Shown: in pieces, positions 1-6,418 of the stretch
Numbering within the stretch: position 1 is the stretch's first letter
Layout of the letters: the number at the start of each line of letters is the position of its first letter
Assembly: GCA_034433375.1 (NCBI GenBank)
Contig: DAOUAQ010000046.1
Location: 1-8,191 of the forward strand
Length of the DNA stretch: 8,191 bases
From: DSWT01 sp034433375
GTDB taxonomy: Bacteria > Chloroflexota > Anaerolineae > B4-G1 > SLSP01
Reading direction: 5' to 3'
Notes under the pieces: model-generated
Told to the model about the DNA's origin: nothing
What the model saw: the letters and a program-made list of their open reading frames with translations, nothing else
The model's database searches: none
Made by a program: the position numbers and the translations under genes

Positions 1-79
1 AGGTTTTTTAATAGCTAGATCAAGATAATTTATAAAAACAGGCGAATGTCTTGGGATTATTCATCAATTATTTGATTCT

Positions 80-103
80 CTTGGCGAACTTGGCGTCTTG
101 GCG
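80..103. repeat. Degenerate tandem CTTGGCG repeat (three copies)
   Basis: CTTGGCG occurs at 80-86, 89-95 and 97-103, spaced 9 and then 8 bp. On the minus strand it reads CGCCAAG. It lies downstream of the transporter operon terminator in non-coding sequence. Short 7-9 bp degenerate repeats of this kind are common between genes in Chloroflexota and several other phyla. I know no function for them. A second repeat, AGGTTTTTT, occurs at 1-9 and 111-119 and flanks this patch. Nothing else in positions 1-137 looks like a gene. Confidence 0.6.
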
Positions 104-137
104 GTTAGACAGGTTTTTTGCAGTAGACTCATAAATA

Positions 138-174
138 AGCCCACAAAAATGATGGGACTTGATTTCTGTGGGCT
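138..174 (-). terminator. Probable Rho-independent terminator of the transporter operon
   Basis: The inverted repeat AGCCCACA (138-145) and TGTGGGCT (167-174) is perfect over 8 bp. After one mismatch it continues for 4 more A-T pairs, leaving an 11-nt loop. Read on the minus strand, the stem begins 27 nt after the stop of the last ATPase gene and is followed by TATTTATGAG, a fairly U-rich but broken tract. Position and orientation fit the operon end. The imperfect U-run means termination may be partial. Confidence 0.6.
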
Positions 175-201
175 GTCCAGTCCAGTCGGTCAAGATAAAC
201 T

Positions 202-1233
202 TCACGACTTCCGGGGAGCGACCTCCCGCACCGGATGATGATCCTGGTGCAAGAAGCACGTCGCGTAGTGTCCTTCCTCAATCATAAATTGGGGCGGTCG
301 CTTTGTGGAGCAGATCGACATCGCATGTGGACAGCGTTGCACGTAGACGCACTTGTTGCCCTCGTGAGTCAGCGGGCGATCGGTGATCTTCACATTGGCC
401 CGTTCCTCCCAACGCTTCGTCGGATCGGGCGAAGGGATGGCTGCCAGGAGTTGCTGGGTGTAGGGGTGGGAGGGTTTATTCAGCAGTTGCTCGATATCCC
501 CCGATTCCACGACCCGCCCAAAGCACAACACCAACATCGGGCCGCCCATATAATAGGCCGTCGCCAGGTCGTGCGTAATCATCAGGGAGGAGATGTTGTA
601 TTTGTCGCGGAAGTCTAGCAAGGTGTTCAAAAACAACATACGCACGGCAACGTCAATCATAGAGACCGGTTCATCGGCGATGATGATTTTGGGACGCAAC
701 AGCAGGGTGCGCGCCAACATCACCCGTTGGCACTGCCCGCCGCTGAGCTGGTGCGGATACCTGCCGATGACGTCTTCAGGACGCAAGTCCACGGCGCGCA
801 GGGCTTCCGCTTTGAGCGAAAATGCCTCATCTTTCGAAGCGGCCAGGTTGAAGTTCTTGATCGTCATATCCAGCGCCCGATCCACACGGTAGAAAGGGTT
901 ATAGATGCCGAAGGGGTCCTGGAAGATCGGCTGCACGTTGCGGCGGAAATCCCACCATCCATCTTTCGCTAACTCCGATACCTGCTTGCCCCGGTAGAGC
1001 ACCTCGCCGTGGGTCGGCGGGGTCAGACCCAACATAATCCGGGCCAGGGTCGTCTTGCCGCTGCCACTTTCGCCGACTAACGACACAATACGCGCCGGTT
1101 TTTCGTGCAGAGCCAACGAGACTTGATCCACAGCCGCGATATAGACACGCTCTAATCCAGGCGTGGGGACATGGTAAATCTTTGACACATTCTGAATATC
1201 GAGAACCGTTGTATTGTCCTGTGGATTAGTCAT
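202..1233 (-). CDS. Dpp/Opp-family ABC transporter ATP-binding protein, DppF/OppF-like
   Basis: This is the second cytoplasmic ATPase of the importer, hydrolysing ATP with the DppD-like partner to drive uptake. Of 343 residues, visible motifs are Walker A GESGSGKT (54-61), Q-loop Gln105, signature LSGGQ (163-167), Walker B IIIADEP (183-189, catalytic Glu188) and switch His221, so the site looks complete. The D-loop reads SMID (191-194) rather than the usual SALD. The C-terminal oligopeptide-transporter extension starts at HPYTQQLL (256-263) and carries four cysteines (295, 301, 308, 326) with spacing identical to the partner ATPase. This is the pattern linked to a [4Fe-4S] domain in related Opp/Dpp ATPases. 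The ATG overlaps the upstream stop by one base (TAATG), with GAGGAG at 1243-1248 as ribosome site. It is the last operon gene, followed by a terminator. Family assignment is firm; the substrate is not known. Confidence 0.97.
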   Translation of the reverse strand: MTNPQDNTTVLDIQNVSKIYHVPTPGLERVYIAAVDQVSLALHEKPARIVSLVGESGSGKTTLARIMLGLTPPTHGEVLYRGKQVSELAKDGWWDFRRNVQPIFQDPFGIYNPFYRVDRALDMTIKNFNLAASKDEAFSLKAEALRAVDLRPEDVIGRYPHQLSGGQCQRVMLARTLLLRPKIIIADEPVSMIDVAVRMLFLNTLLDFRDKYNISSLMITHDLATAYYMGGPMLVLCFGRVVESGDIEQLLNKPSHPYTQQLLAAIPSPDPTKRWEERANVKITDRPLTHEGNKCVYVQRCPHAMSICSTKRPPQFMIEEGHYATCFLHQDHHPVREVAPRKS

Positions 1234-2306
1234 TATTTCAGCTCCTCAAAAGTGGGCGCCGCGCCTGAGATAGGTGTAGGATACAGGTGGCAGGCTACCA
1301 GCCGGCCTGGCGTCACTTCCAACAATGGGGGGTGTTGCTCACGACAAATCTCCATCACCTTTGGACAACGCGGATGGAAACGGCAACCCGATGGCCAGTC
1401 CAACGGACTTGGAGCATTGCCAGGAATCCCCATCATACGTGAACGATCCCCACCGATGGCTGGGATGGAGGAAAGCAACCCCTGGGTGTACGGGTGCAAC
1501 GGTTCTTTGAAGGTTTCGATAACCGGCGACACTTCAACCATCACGCCCGAATACATAATCCCCATCCGGTCAGCCATCTCGGCATGGACGGCCATATCAT
1601 GGGTCACGTAGATGAGCGTCAACTCCATGCTCTTGGCGATGTCTTTCAACTCCTGCAAGATCACTTGTTGGACATTGACGTCCAAGGCCGTCGTAGGCTC
1701 ATCGGCGATGATAAGGCCGGGCTTGAGAGAAACGGCCGCGGCGATGGTCACCCGTTGCTTCATGCCACCGCTCAGTTCATGGGGATACATCCGCGCGACG
1801 GTAGGTTCCAACCCCACCATCTCCAAACATTCGAACATCCTGGCGCGCGCGGCCTCCTTGGACATATCGCTGTGTTCGTAGATGGCATCCAGGATTTGCT
1901 TTTCAATGCGGGTCACAGGACTCAGTACGTTCATCGCGCCTTGGGGGATGTAGGCGATGTGCCGCCAACGCATCTGGCGTATCTCGCGCGCCGGCATGGT
2001 CAACAGGTCGCTTCCCACCGAGGTGGAATCGGAAATGCGACGGTAGTAGATCGCCTCGCCGCTCTCAACATAGCCCGGCAGTTTGGTCAACCCCAAGATG
2101 CCTCGGGCCAGTGTTGTCTTGCCGCACCCCGACTCGCCGGCCAAACCGAAGACTTCATTGCGTTGGATGATCAAATCCACGCCATCCACAGCTTTGGCGT
2201 TCCCGCGCGTGGTGCGATACCAAATGCGCAGGTCCTTGATCTCCATCAGCGTCTGTACGTCGCCAGTCCCCTGGCGCTTTGTTTGTGTCATTGCTTGTGC
2301 GCTCAT
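1233..2306 (-). CDS. Dpp/Opp-family ABC transporter ATP-binding protein, DppD/OppD-like
   Basis: This is the first ATPase of the importer, pairing with the DppF-like protein under the two permeases. Counting from the start chosen here (357 residues): Walker A GESGCGKT (57-64), Q-loop Gln122, signature LSGGM (178-182, usual for DppD), Walker B LIIADEP (198-204, catalytic Glu203), D-loop TALD (206-209) and switch His236. The C-terminal extension has HPYTQGLL (271-278) and cysteines 308, 314, 321 and 339, a possible [4Fe-4S] site. Two ATGs compete. The one at 2312 makes an ATGA overlap with the permease stop but sits only 2 nt from the GGAG site (2315-2318). The one at 2306 sits 8 nt away, so I prefer it. 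Expression is probably translationally coupled to both neighbours. All ATPase motifs are intact. Confidence 0.96.
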   Translation of the reverse strand: MSAQAMTQTKRQGTGDVQTLMEIKDLRIWYRTTRGNAKAVDGVDLIIQRNEVFGLAGESGCGKTTLARGILGLTKLPGYVESGEAIYYRRISDSTSVGSDLLTMPAREIRQMRWRHIAYIPQGAMNVLSPVTRIEKQILDAIYEHSDMSKEAARARMFECLEMVGLEPTVARMYPHELSGGMKQRVTIAAAVSLKPGLIIADEPTTALDVNVQQVILQELKDIAKSMELTLIYVTHDMAVHAEMADRMGIMYSGVMVEVSPVIETFKEPLHPYTQGLLSSIPAIGGDRSRMMGIPGNAPSPLDWPSGCRFHPRCPKVMEICREQHPPLLEVTPGRLVACHLYPTPISGAAPTFEELK

Positions 2307-2308
2307 GA

Positions 2309-3181
2309 TCATTTCTCCGTGGTCACTTTCTGCAGACGTGGGTTGAGATACTCCTCCATACCACGGTTAATCATCGTAATCGCCATAAAGATCAAGACCA
2401 GGGCCGACACGGGAATCAGCAAAACCTCCAGCCGTCCCATACTGTAAACGCCCCAGCCATTGGCGAAGTTGATCATCAACCCTAGCGTGATGATGTTGGA
2501 TGGCCCCAGCCCAATCGCCTCGATGCCAACCTCGGCCACCATCGCGCCAACGACGCTGAAAGCGAAGCCCATCAGCAGGTAGGGCGTCAGATTAGGCAGA
2601 ATTTCGGTGAAGATAATCGCCCAGTCGCCCTGCCCCGAAACTTTAGCCAACTCCACGTAGGGACGCTCCTTCATTGTCATCACCTGCGCCCGGATGGTGC
2701 GCGCCGAAAAGGGCCAGCTAAAAATCGCCAGGATAATGGACATTGACGCGACCCCTAGCTCAGGCGTGACCATCGCAATGGCAACCAGAATCGGATAGGA
2801 GGGGATCACGATCAACATATTGGTAATCGTGAGTAAAACTGAGTCCACCCACCCCCCTTTATAGGCTGACAGAAACCCGACCATAATCCCCACACCCGAA
2901 GCAATCACACCGGCCAGGAAACCGATATACAGCGTCGTCCGCAGGCCGGCAAGATAATCCGTGAGCAAATCACGGCCATGACCATCCGTGCCCAAAGGAT
3001 GCTTGGCGCTCGGCGGTATCCAGCGTCCAAAAACGCCCGGACGGGCAGGACTCAGATTACCGATAATAGGTCGGTAGAGCAACGGAGCAACCACAGCCAG
3101 CAATATGAAGAATGTAAGCACGATCACGCCGAACTTGAATTTGCCGCTGGCGCGCCAGCAGTTTTTGAGAAAGCTAAGCAT
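2309..3181 (-). CDS. Dpp/Opp-family ABC transporter permease, DppC/OppC-like
   Basis: This 290-residue inner-membrane subunit forms half of the translocation channel. TM1 is at about 17-37. It is followed by an extracytoplasmic stretch and the DppC/OppC hallmark HPLGTDGHGRDLL (61-73). Further hydrophobic segments lie near 84-107, 114-138, 142-160, 200-221 and 251-271, giving six in all. The cytoplasmic EAA loop that docks on an ATPase is ELAKVSGQGDWAIIFTEILPN (177-197), with the conserved Gly and the terminal Leu-Pro. Length is normal for the family. The ATG at 3181 has an excellent ribosome site, AGGAGGAGA, at 3184-3192, overlapping the stop of the DppB-like gene, so coupled translation is likely. 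Family assignment is firm. Substrate cannot be read from it. Confidence 0.96.
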   Translation of the reverse strand: MLSFLKNCWRASGKFKFGVIVLTFFILLAVVAPLLYRPIIGNLSPARPGVFGRWIPPSAKHPLGTDGHGRDLLTDYLAGLRTTLYIGFLAGVIASGVGIMVGFLSAYKGGWVDSVLLTITNMLIVIPSYPILVAIAMVTPELGVASMSIILAIFSWPFSARTIRAQVMTMKERPYVELAKVSGQGDWAIIFTEILPNLTPYLLMGFAFSVVGAMVAEVGIEAIGLGPSNIITLGLMINFANGWGVYSMGRLEVLLIPVSALVLIFMAITMINRGMEEYLNPRLQKVTTEK

Positions 3182-3190
3182 GTTCTCCTC

Positions 3191-4225
3191 CTATGCCCTG
3201 ATAGCCGTGCGGATGCGTGGGTCAATGGCAGGCAAGAGTAAATCCACGATCAAACTCGCCGTCATCACACTCACGACCGAGAGGATGATGATGCCCATCA
3301 TCGTGTTGTAGTCGAAGATGGCGATGGCGCGCCCCATCACTTGCCCCAACCCCGGATAGACGAACATGTTCTCAATCAACAGTTGCCCGCTCATCATCGA
3401 ACCCAGGGTCAGCGCCAAGCCCGTCGCCTGCGGCAGCATCGCATTGCGCAGGGCATAGCCCACCATAACCTTGCCCGGTTTGAGGCCCTTGGCCTCGGCA
3501 TAGAGGAGGTAGTCCTCACCAATGTTGCTGATCACCAGCGAGCGGGTGGACAAAATCCAGCCAGAGAGCGATACGACCACAATCGCCATCACCGGCAGGA
3601 TGCTGTGGGAGGCCACGCTCTTGATAAAATCCCAGTTCCACCCGATCGTATACTGCCCATCGAACGCGCCGCGCGTTGGCAACAGCTTCCACTGATAGCC
3701 CAGGAAGAGCACGAGGAAAAGAGCAATCAGGTAAGAGGGAACTTGCGACAAAGCAATAGAGGTGTTGGTAATGGAGTCGCTGATCGGCGAATCGCGGAAC
3801 CAGGCCGCCGCCGCGCCGATCAGCAATCCCAAGACCCAGGATAAGAGGATGGACACACTCAGGAGCGCAACGGTCCACGGGATCGCTTTTATCAACAGGT
3901 CTTGTACTGGCGTGGGAAAGGCGATAAAGGAAGGTCCAAGATCGCCCTTGACGATGACCTGGTACATATAGCGGGTGTATTGCTGCCACAGGGTACCGGT
4001 CAGACCGAACTCCTCCTTGTAGCGGTTAATCATGGCGTCGGCGCCCTCGACCTTATAGGAGTACTGTCGCTCCAACGACCTGACCCAGTTCTGGATCGGG
4101 TTGGTGGGGATCAGGCGAAACATGAAAAACGTAATCGTCAAAGCGCCAAAGATCGTGATGAAATAGGTGAAAAGCTTATTGAAGTAGTAACCCAGGATTG
4201 GGTATTTTCGGAGTAACTTTCTCAT
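3191..4225 (-). CDS. Dpp/Opp-family ABC transporter permease, DppB/OppB-like
   Basis: This 344-residue inner-membrane subunit is the partner of the DppC-like permease. TM1 (about 20-40) is followed by a large extracytoplasmic segment (about 41-115) typical of DppB. Further hydrophobic segments are near 116-141, 157-178, 207-226, 265-285 and 309-332. The EAA loop is YAEAKGLKPGKVMVGYALRN (242-261) followed by AMLP. The C-terminus contains the family-typical IDPRIR (334-339). The ATG at 4225 has the ribosome site GGGAGGT (4231-4237) with 5 nt spacing. It is first of the packed permease/ATPase block, separated by 218 bp from the binding-protein gene. That gap holds a strong palindrome and a possible internal promoter, so this block could be expressed at a different level from the binding protein. 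Confidence 0.96.
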   Translation of the reverse strand: MRKLLRKYPILGYYFNKLFTYFITIFGALTITFFMFRLIPTNPIQNWVRSLERQYSYKVEGADAMINRYKEEFGLTGTLWQQYTRYMYQVIVKGDLGPSFIAFPTPVQDLLIKAIPWTVALLSVSILLSWVLGLLIGAAAAWFRDSPISDSITNTSIALSQVPSYLIALFLVLFLGYQWKLLPTRGAFDGQYTIGWNWDFIKSVASHSILPVMAIVVVSLSGWILSTRSLVISNIGEDYLLYAEAKGLKPGKVMVGYALRNAMLPQATGLALTLGSMMSGQLLIENMFVYPGLGQVMGRAIAIFDYNTMMGIIILSVVSVMTASLIVDLLLPAIDPRIRTAIRA

Positions 4226-4284
4226 TCTTTACCTCCCACAACAAAATGACCCGGGCTATCAAGCGCGCCGAGTGAACCTGATGC

Positions 4285-4313
4285 ATTGTACATTAAGGCT
4301 AAAAATGAAGCAA
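4285..4313 (-). promoter_or_regulatory. Candidate internal promoter for the permease/ATPase genes
   Basis: On the minus strand, TTGCTT (4308-4313, 3 of 6 matches to the -35 consensus) is separated by 17 bp from TACAAT (4285-4290, 5 of 6 matches to the -10). Transcription would start near 4278, about 50 nt before the DppB-like ATG. It lies just downstream of the 34-bp palindrome. The -35 is weak, so this is tentative. It could supply basal expression of the permeases and ATPases independent of the binding-protein transcript. Confidence 0.35.
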
Positions 4314-4315
4314 TT

Positions 4316-4349
4316 TGGTTCCCGCACCCCGCGCGGGGTGCGGGAACCA
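4316..4349. repeat. Perfect 34-bp palindrome between binding-protein and permease genes
   Basis: TGGTTCCCGCACCCCGC is followed directly by its exact reverse complement, with no spacer. It would fold as a very stable G+C-rich stem of 15 bp closed by a 4-nt loop. It sits 94 nt after the binding-protein stop on the transcribed (minus) strand. What follows is AAATTGCTTCATTTTT, without an immediate U-run, so it is not a classic terminator. Plausible roles are a 3' stabiliser of the binding-protein mRNA, a partial transcription barrier, or a dispersed REP-like element. The sequence alone cannot separate these. Confidence 0.85.
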
Positions 4350-4443
4350 GTCAAAACTCGGCCACTCTTGCGCAGGTTGTCGAGAGCGCCTTTATGCCAG
4401 AACTCGCGCAAAACCTTTACAAGGATTACCGGCCTGGCGGAAA

Positions 4444-6297
4444 CTACTTGGCCTCGGCGTTAAAGAAGATCTCGATGATCTGGCCCCACCAGTTAAAGGG
4501 TACGGTGTACATGTTGTCATTAGCCAGCATGTTGTCCCAGTAGGTAGTCTCGTAGCTGATGGAGTAATAGGTCTCGATGAGCGGGACGCCAGGCGGATCC
4601 TCCAGCCAGAGGTCAAACAGCTTGTTGTAGAGCGCCATCGCGTTCGCGTGATCCGGGTCAATGGCCTGCAGGGCCAACACCGCTGCGTCAAACTCCTCAT
4701 TGCAGTGCCGCTGATCGTTACCCTTCTGCGAGACCTCGCCGACAGGAGCAGCGTAGTCGCAAAGGAAACCGCCGTACAGCTCGACAGGATCCACGGTCGC
4801 ACCGCAGAACCACCAGAAGCCGATGTCAAATTCACCGCGATCCACGCTGTCCCAGAAGACACCCTCGACATACTCAAAGGTTGCGTCAATGCCGATGAGC
4901 TTCAACTCTTCGGTGAAGTCCTGGCCCATCAGGTACTCGTTGCCACCCACACCAACAGGGGTGGTGACAGCCAGCTTGACCTGCTTACCATCGGGACCAA
5001 CCAACTTGCCGCCTTGCTGCTTGTAGCCGATGCTCTCCAGCAGCGCCAGCGCTTTTTCGGGATTATAGTCCAGCGTGCCCCACTTCTCTTTAGCTTCCTT
5101 ATTGATGTACTTATCAAGGTTGCGATAGTCAGCCCAGAGACCCTGGGCCGGCTTGGAGGGCGGCACCCAGATGTTTTGCCCCCACTTCTCGCGGTTCATC
5201 AGCATGGACATCGCGCGGCGGAACTCGGGCGCCTTGAGATACTCGTTGGCCTCGTTGAACCACGCAGCGCGTGGGCACGGGTCAACATAGGTAACCATAT
5301 TGATGCTAGGCAGGCTGGCCTTGTTCTGGTTCCAGGTATCGTAGCCGATGCCGCCGATATCCGGCATGTGCTCCTTCGCTTCGGCGAGCGCCTGCTCGGT
5401 GCCAGGCCCGGTGCGCCAGATGGCGTATTTGGCCTCGGGGTAGAGGCCGATGGACTTGCCCCAGTAATCCTCGTTCCGAATCCACACGAAAACCTTGTTC
5501 TCGGGATAAACCTTGTAAAGCTTGTAAGGGCCCGTCCAGACAGGCGGATCGTTCTTGTAGGTGTAGGGATCAACATTCGCCCAGATGTGCTCCGGGTAGA
5601 TAACCGTGCCCCCCACGATCTTGCACCAGAACATCTGGTGTTGGCGCGGACGCGGTTCCGTCATCTTGATCACGACGGTGAAGTCATCCGCCGCGTAGAC
5701 TTCGGAGAAATACTCCGCAGCGCTTTGCGGCAGGCCACCGAGGTCATCGTACTTCGGATTCATGGCCATCTGCAACGTCCACACCACGTCTTTGGCGGTA
5801 AATGGCTCGCCGTCGTTCCATGTCACGCCCTTGCGCAGGTGGAGCGTCAGCTCGGTATAGTCGGCATTGTACTCCCAACTCTCACCTAGCCGGGGAACGA
5901 GTTCGCCGGTGGCGTAGTTGACGTACCAGAGGAACTCGACCACAATCTGCTGAACACCGTTCTGATAGTGCCAGCCATTGGGGATCATGGGGTTATAGCT
6001 GTCAAAGATCGAGAAGTCAACCTGGTTGCCGATGATGACCTCGTTACGGCCAAAGTCCATCGTCACACCGTTGACCTGGAACTTCTCGGTCACAACCTCT
6101 GTTTTCGGTTCCTCAGCTTTCGGCGCAATTGTCGGACGCGGTGTTGACGTGGGTTGGTCTTCTTTGATCACCGGCGGGTTGACGATCTGGGGAGTGGCGG
6201 TTGGCTCTGCGGGCGCACCGCCCCCGCCGCCACATCCGGCAATCATCACAACAACAACCAGGAGCGCAGCAACTCTTTGCAAAGTTTTGGAAAACAT
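4444..6297 (-). CDS. Family 5 extracellular solute-binding lipoprotein of a Dpp/Opp-type importer
   Basis: This is the ligand-capturing subunit, anchored on the outer face of the membrane. Counting from the start chosen (617 residues), a short basic N-terminus and hydrophobic stretch lead to the lipobox IAGC (19-22). A run of glycines and a Pro/Thr-rich linker to about residue 70 follow. The SBP family 5 signature region runs from about 143 to 178 (LTLHLRKGVTWNDGEPFTAKD at its core). Aromatic-rich stretches such as GFWWFC (493-498) could line a sugar pocket, which is inference. Five cysteines besides the lipid Cys (225, 341, 498, 513, 532) are unusual for an exported binding protein. ATG 6297 is preferred over ATG 6303 because AAGGAG (6304-6309) lies 6 nt from it and directly abuts the other. 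Length fits the family. The ligand may be oligosaccharide or peptide. Confidence 0.95.
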   Translation of the reverse strand: MFSKTLQRVAALLVVVVMIAGCGGGGGAPAEPTATPQIVNPPVIKEDQPTSTPRPTIAPKAEEPKTEVVTEKFQVNGVTMDFGRNEVIIGNQVDFSIFDSYNPMIPNGWHYQNGVQQIVVEFLWYVNYATGELVPRLGESWEYNADYTELTLHLRKGVTWNDGEPFTAKDVVWTLQMAMNPKYDDLGGLPQSAAEYFSEVYAADDFTVVIKMTEPRPRQHQMFWCKIVGGTVIYPEHIWANVDPYTYKNDPPVWTGPYKLYKVYPENKVFVWIRNEDYWGKSIGLYPEAKYAIWRTGPGTEQALAEAKEHMPDIGGIGYDTWNQNKASLPSINMVTYVDPCPRAAWFNEANEYLKAPEFRRAMSMLMNREKWGQNIWVPPSKPAQGLWADYRNLDKYINKEAKEKWGTLDYNPEKALALLESIGYKQQGGKLVGPDGKQVKLAVTTPVGVGGNEYLMGQDFTEELKLIGIDATFEYVEGVFWDSVDRGEFDIGFWWFCGATVDPVELYGGFLCDYAAPVGEVSQKGNDQRHCNEEFDAAVLALQAIDPDHANAMALYNKLFDLWLEDPPGVPLIETYYSISYETTYWDNMLANDNMYTVPFNWWGQIIEIFFNAEAK

Positions 6298-6303
6298 ATT
6301 CAT

Positions 6304-6309
6304 CTCCTT
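6304..6309 (-). promoter_or_regulatory. Ribosome binding site that decides the binding-protein start
   Basis: AAGGAG on the minus strand directly abuts ATG 6303 (no spacing) but is 6 nt from in-frame ATG 6297. The second start is therefore the better one, and it shortens the protein by Met-Asn. A TAG stop lies in frame three codons upstream of ATG 6303, so no longer N-terminus is possible. Confidence 0.75.
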
Positions 6310-6319
6310 CTAGTTTGAA

Positions 6320-6389
6320 TTACGCAACACATGACTGTGGTAACATAGCATCTGCCGCTTTTCCTTCAATTGTCAATAAACACCTCCTT
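6320..6389 (-). promoter_or_regulatory. Orphan strong Shine-Dalgarno with possible 18-codon leader ORF
   Basis: AAGGAGGTG (6381-6389) is the strongest Shine-Dalgarno in the window, yet no annotated start follows it. Six nt after its GGAGG core is a TTG (6374-6376) opening an 18-codon frame, MTIEGKAADAMLPQSCVA, which stops at TAA 6320-6322, 22 nt before the binding-protein ATG. It could be a leader peptide coupling translation on a transcript reading through from the regulator gene, or a leftover site. If the promoter predicted at 6342-6376 is the only one, the frame would not be transcribed from its start. Its coding status is unproven. Confidence 0.25.
6342..6376 (-). promoter_or_regulatory. 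Candidate promoter of the binding-protein/transporter operon
   Basis: Two overlapping readings exist on the minus strand. One is TTGAAG (6364-6369), 16 bp, then TATGTT (6342-6347) with an upstream TG giving an extended -10 (TGCTATGTT). The other is a perfect TTGACA (6371-6376), 18 bp, then the weak GATGCT (6347-6352). Either places the start near 6335-6340, about 40 nt before the ATG. I saw no copy of the repeats found at the regulator's own promoter, so operator sharing is not evident. Read-through from the regulator gene is also possible. Confidence 0.45.
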
Positions 6390-6418
6390 ATCAAGCCTGA
6401 TGAATTCACGCGGGAAAT

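Noticed and set aside
68..259. 63-residue minus-strand frame at the end of the operon
   Set aside because: It overlaps the 3' end of the DppF-like gene, runs through the terminator hairpin, and its tail (NRQDAKFAKRIK) is just the CGCCAAG repeat translated.
1494..2447. 317-residue open frame on the plus strand opposite the DppD-like gene
   Set aside because: It is antisense to a complete ATPase with all motifs; His/Arg/Gln-rich shadow translation with no recognisable domain.
3341..3844. 167-residue plus-strand frame opposite the DppB-like gene
   Set aside because: It is the reverse shadow of a permease with a clear EAA loop; low-complexity Gln/Arg/His composition.
4316..4349. 34-bp palindrome as a classic intrinsic terminator
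   Set aside because: Neither strand has a U-run directly after the stem; the nearest T5 on the minus strand is about 11 nt away and interrupted.
4272..4543. Two small plus-strand frames (63 and 85 residues) crossing the 34-bp palindrome
   Set aside because: They run antisense into the binding-protein gene and translate through the palindrome. No convincing ribosome site or family was seen.
4315..5889. 524-residue open frame on the plus strand opposite the binding-protein gene
   Set aside because: It is antisense to a gene with clear lipobox and family 5 motifs. Its composition (many His, Arg, Val, Leu) is typical of a reverse-strand shadow, and no family is recognisable.
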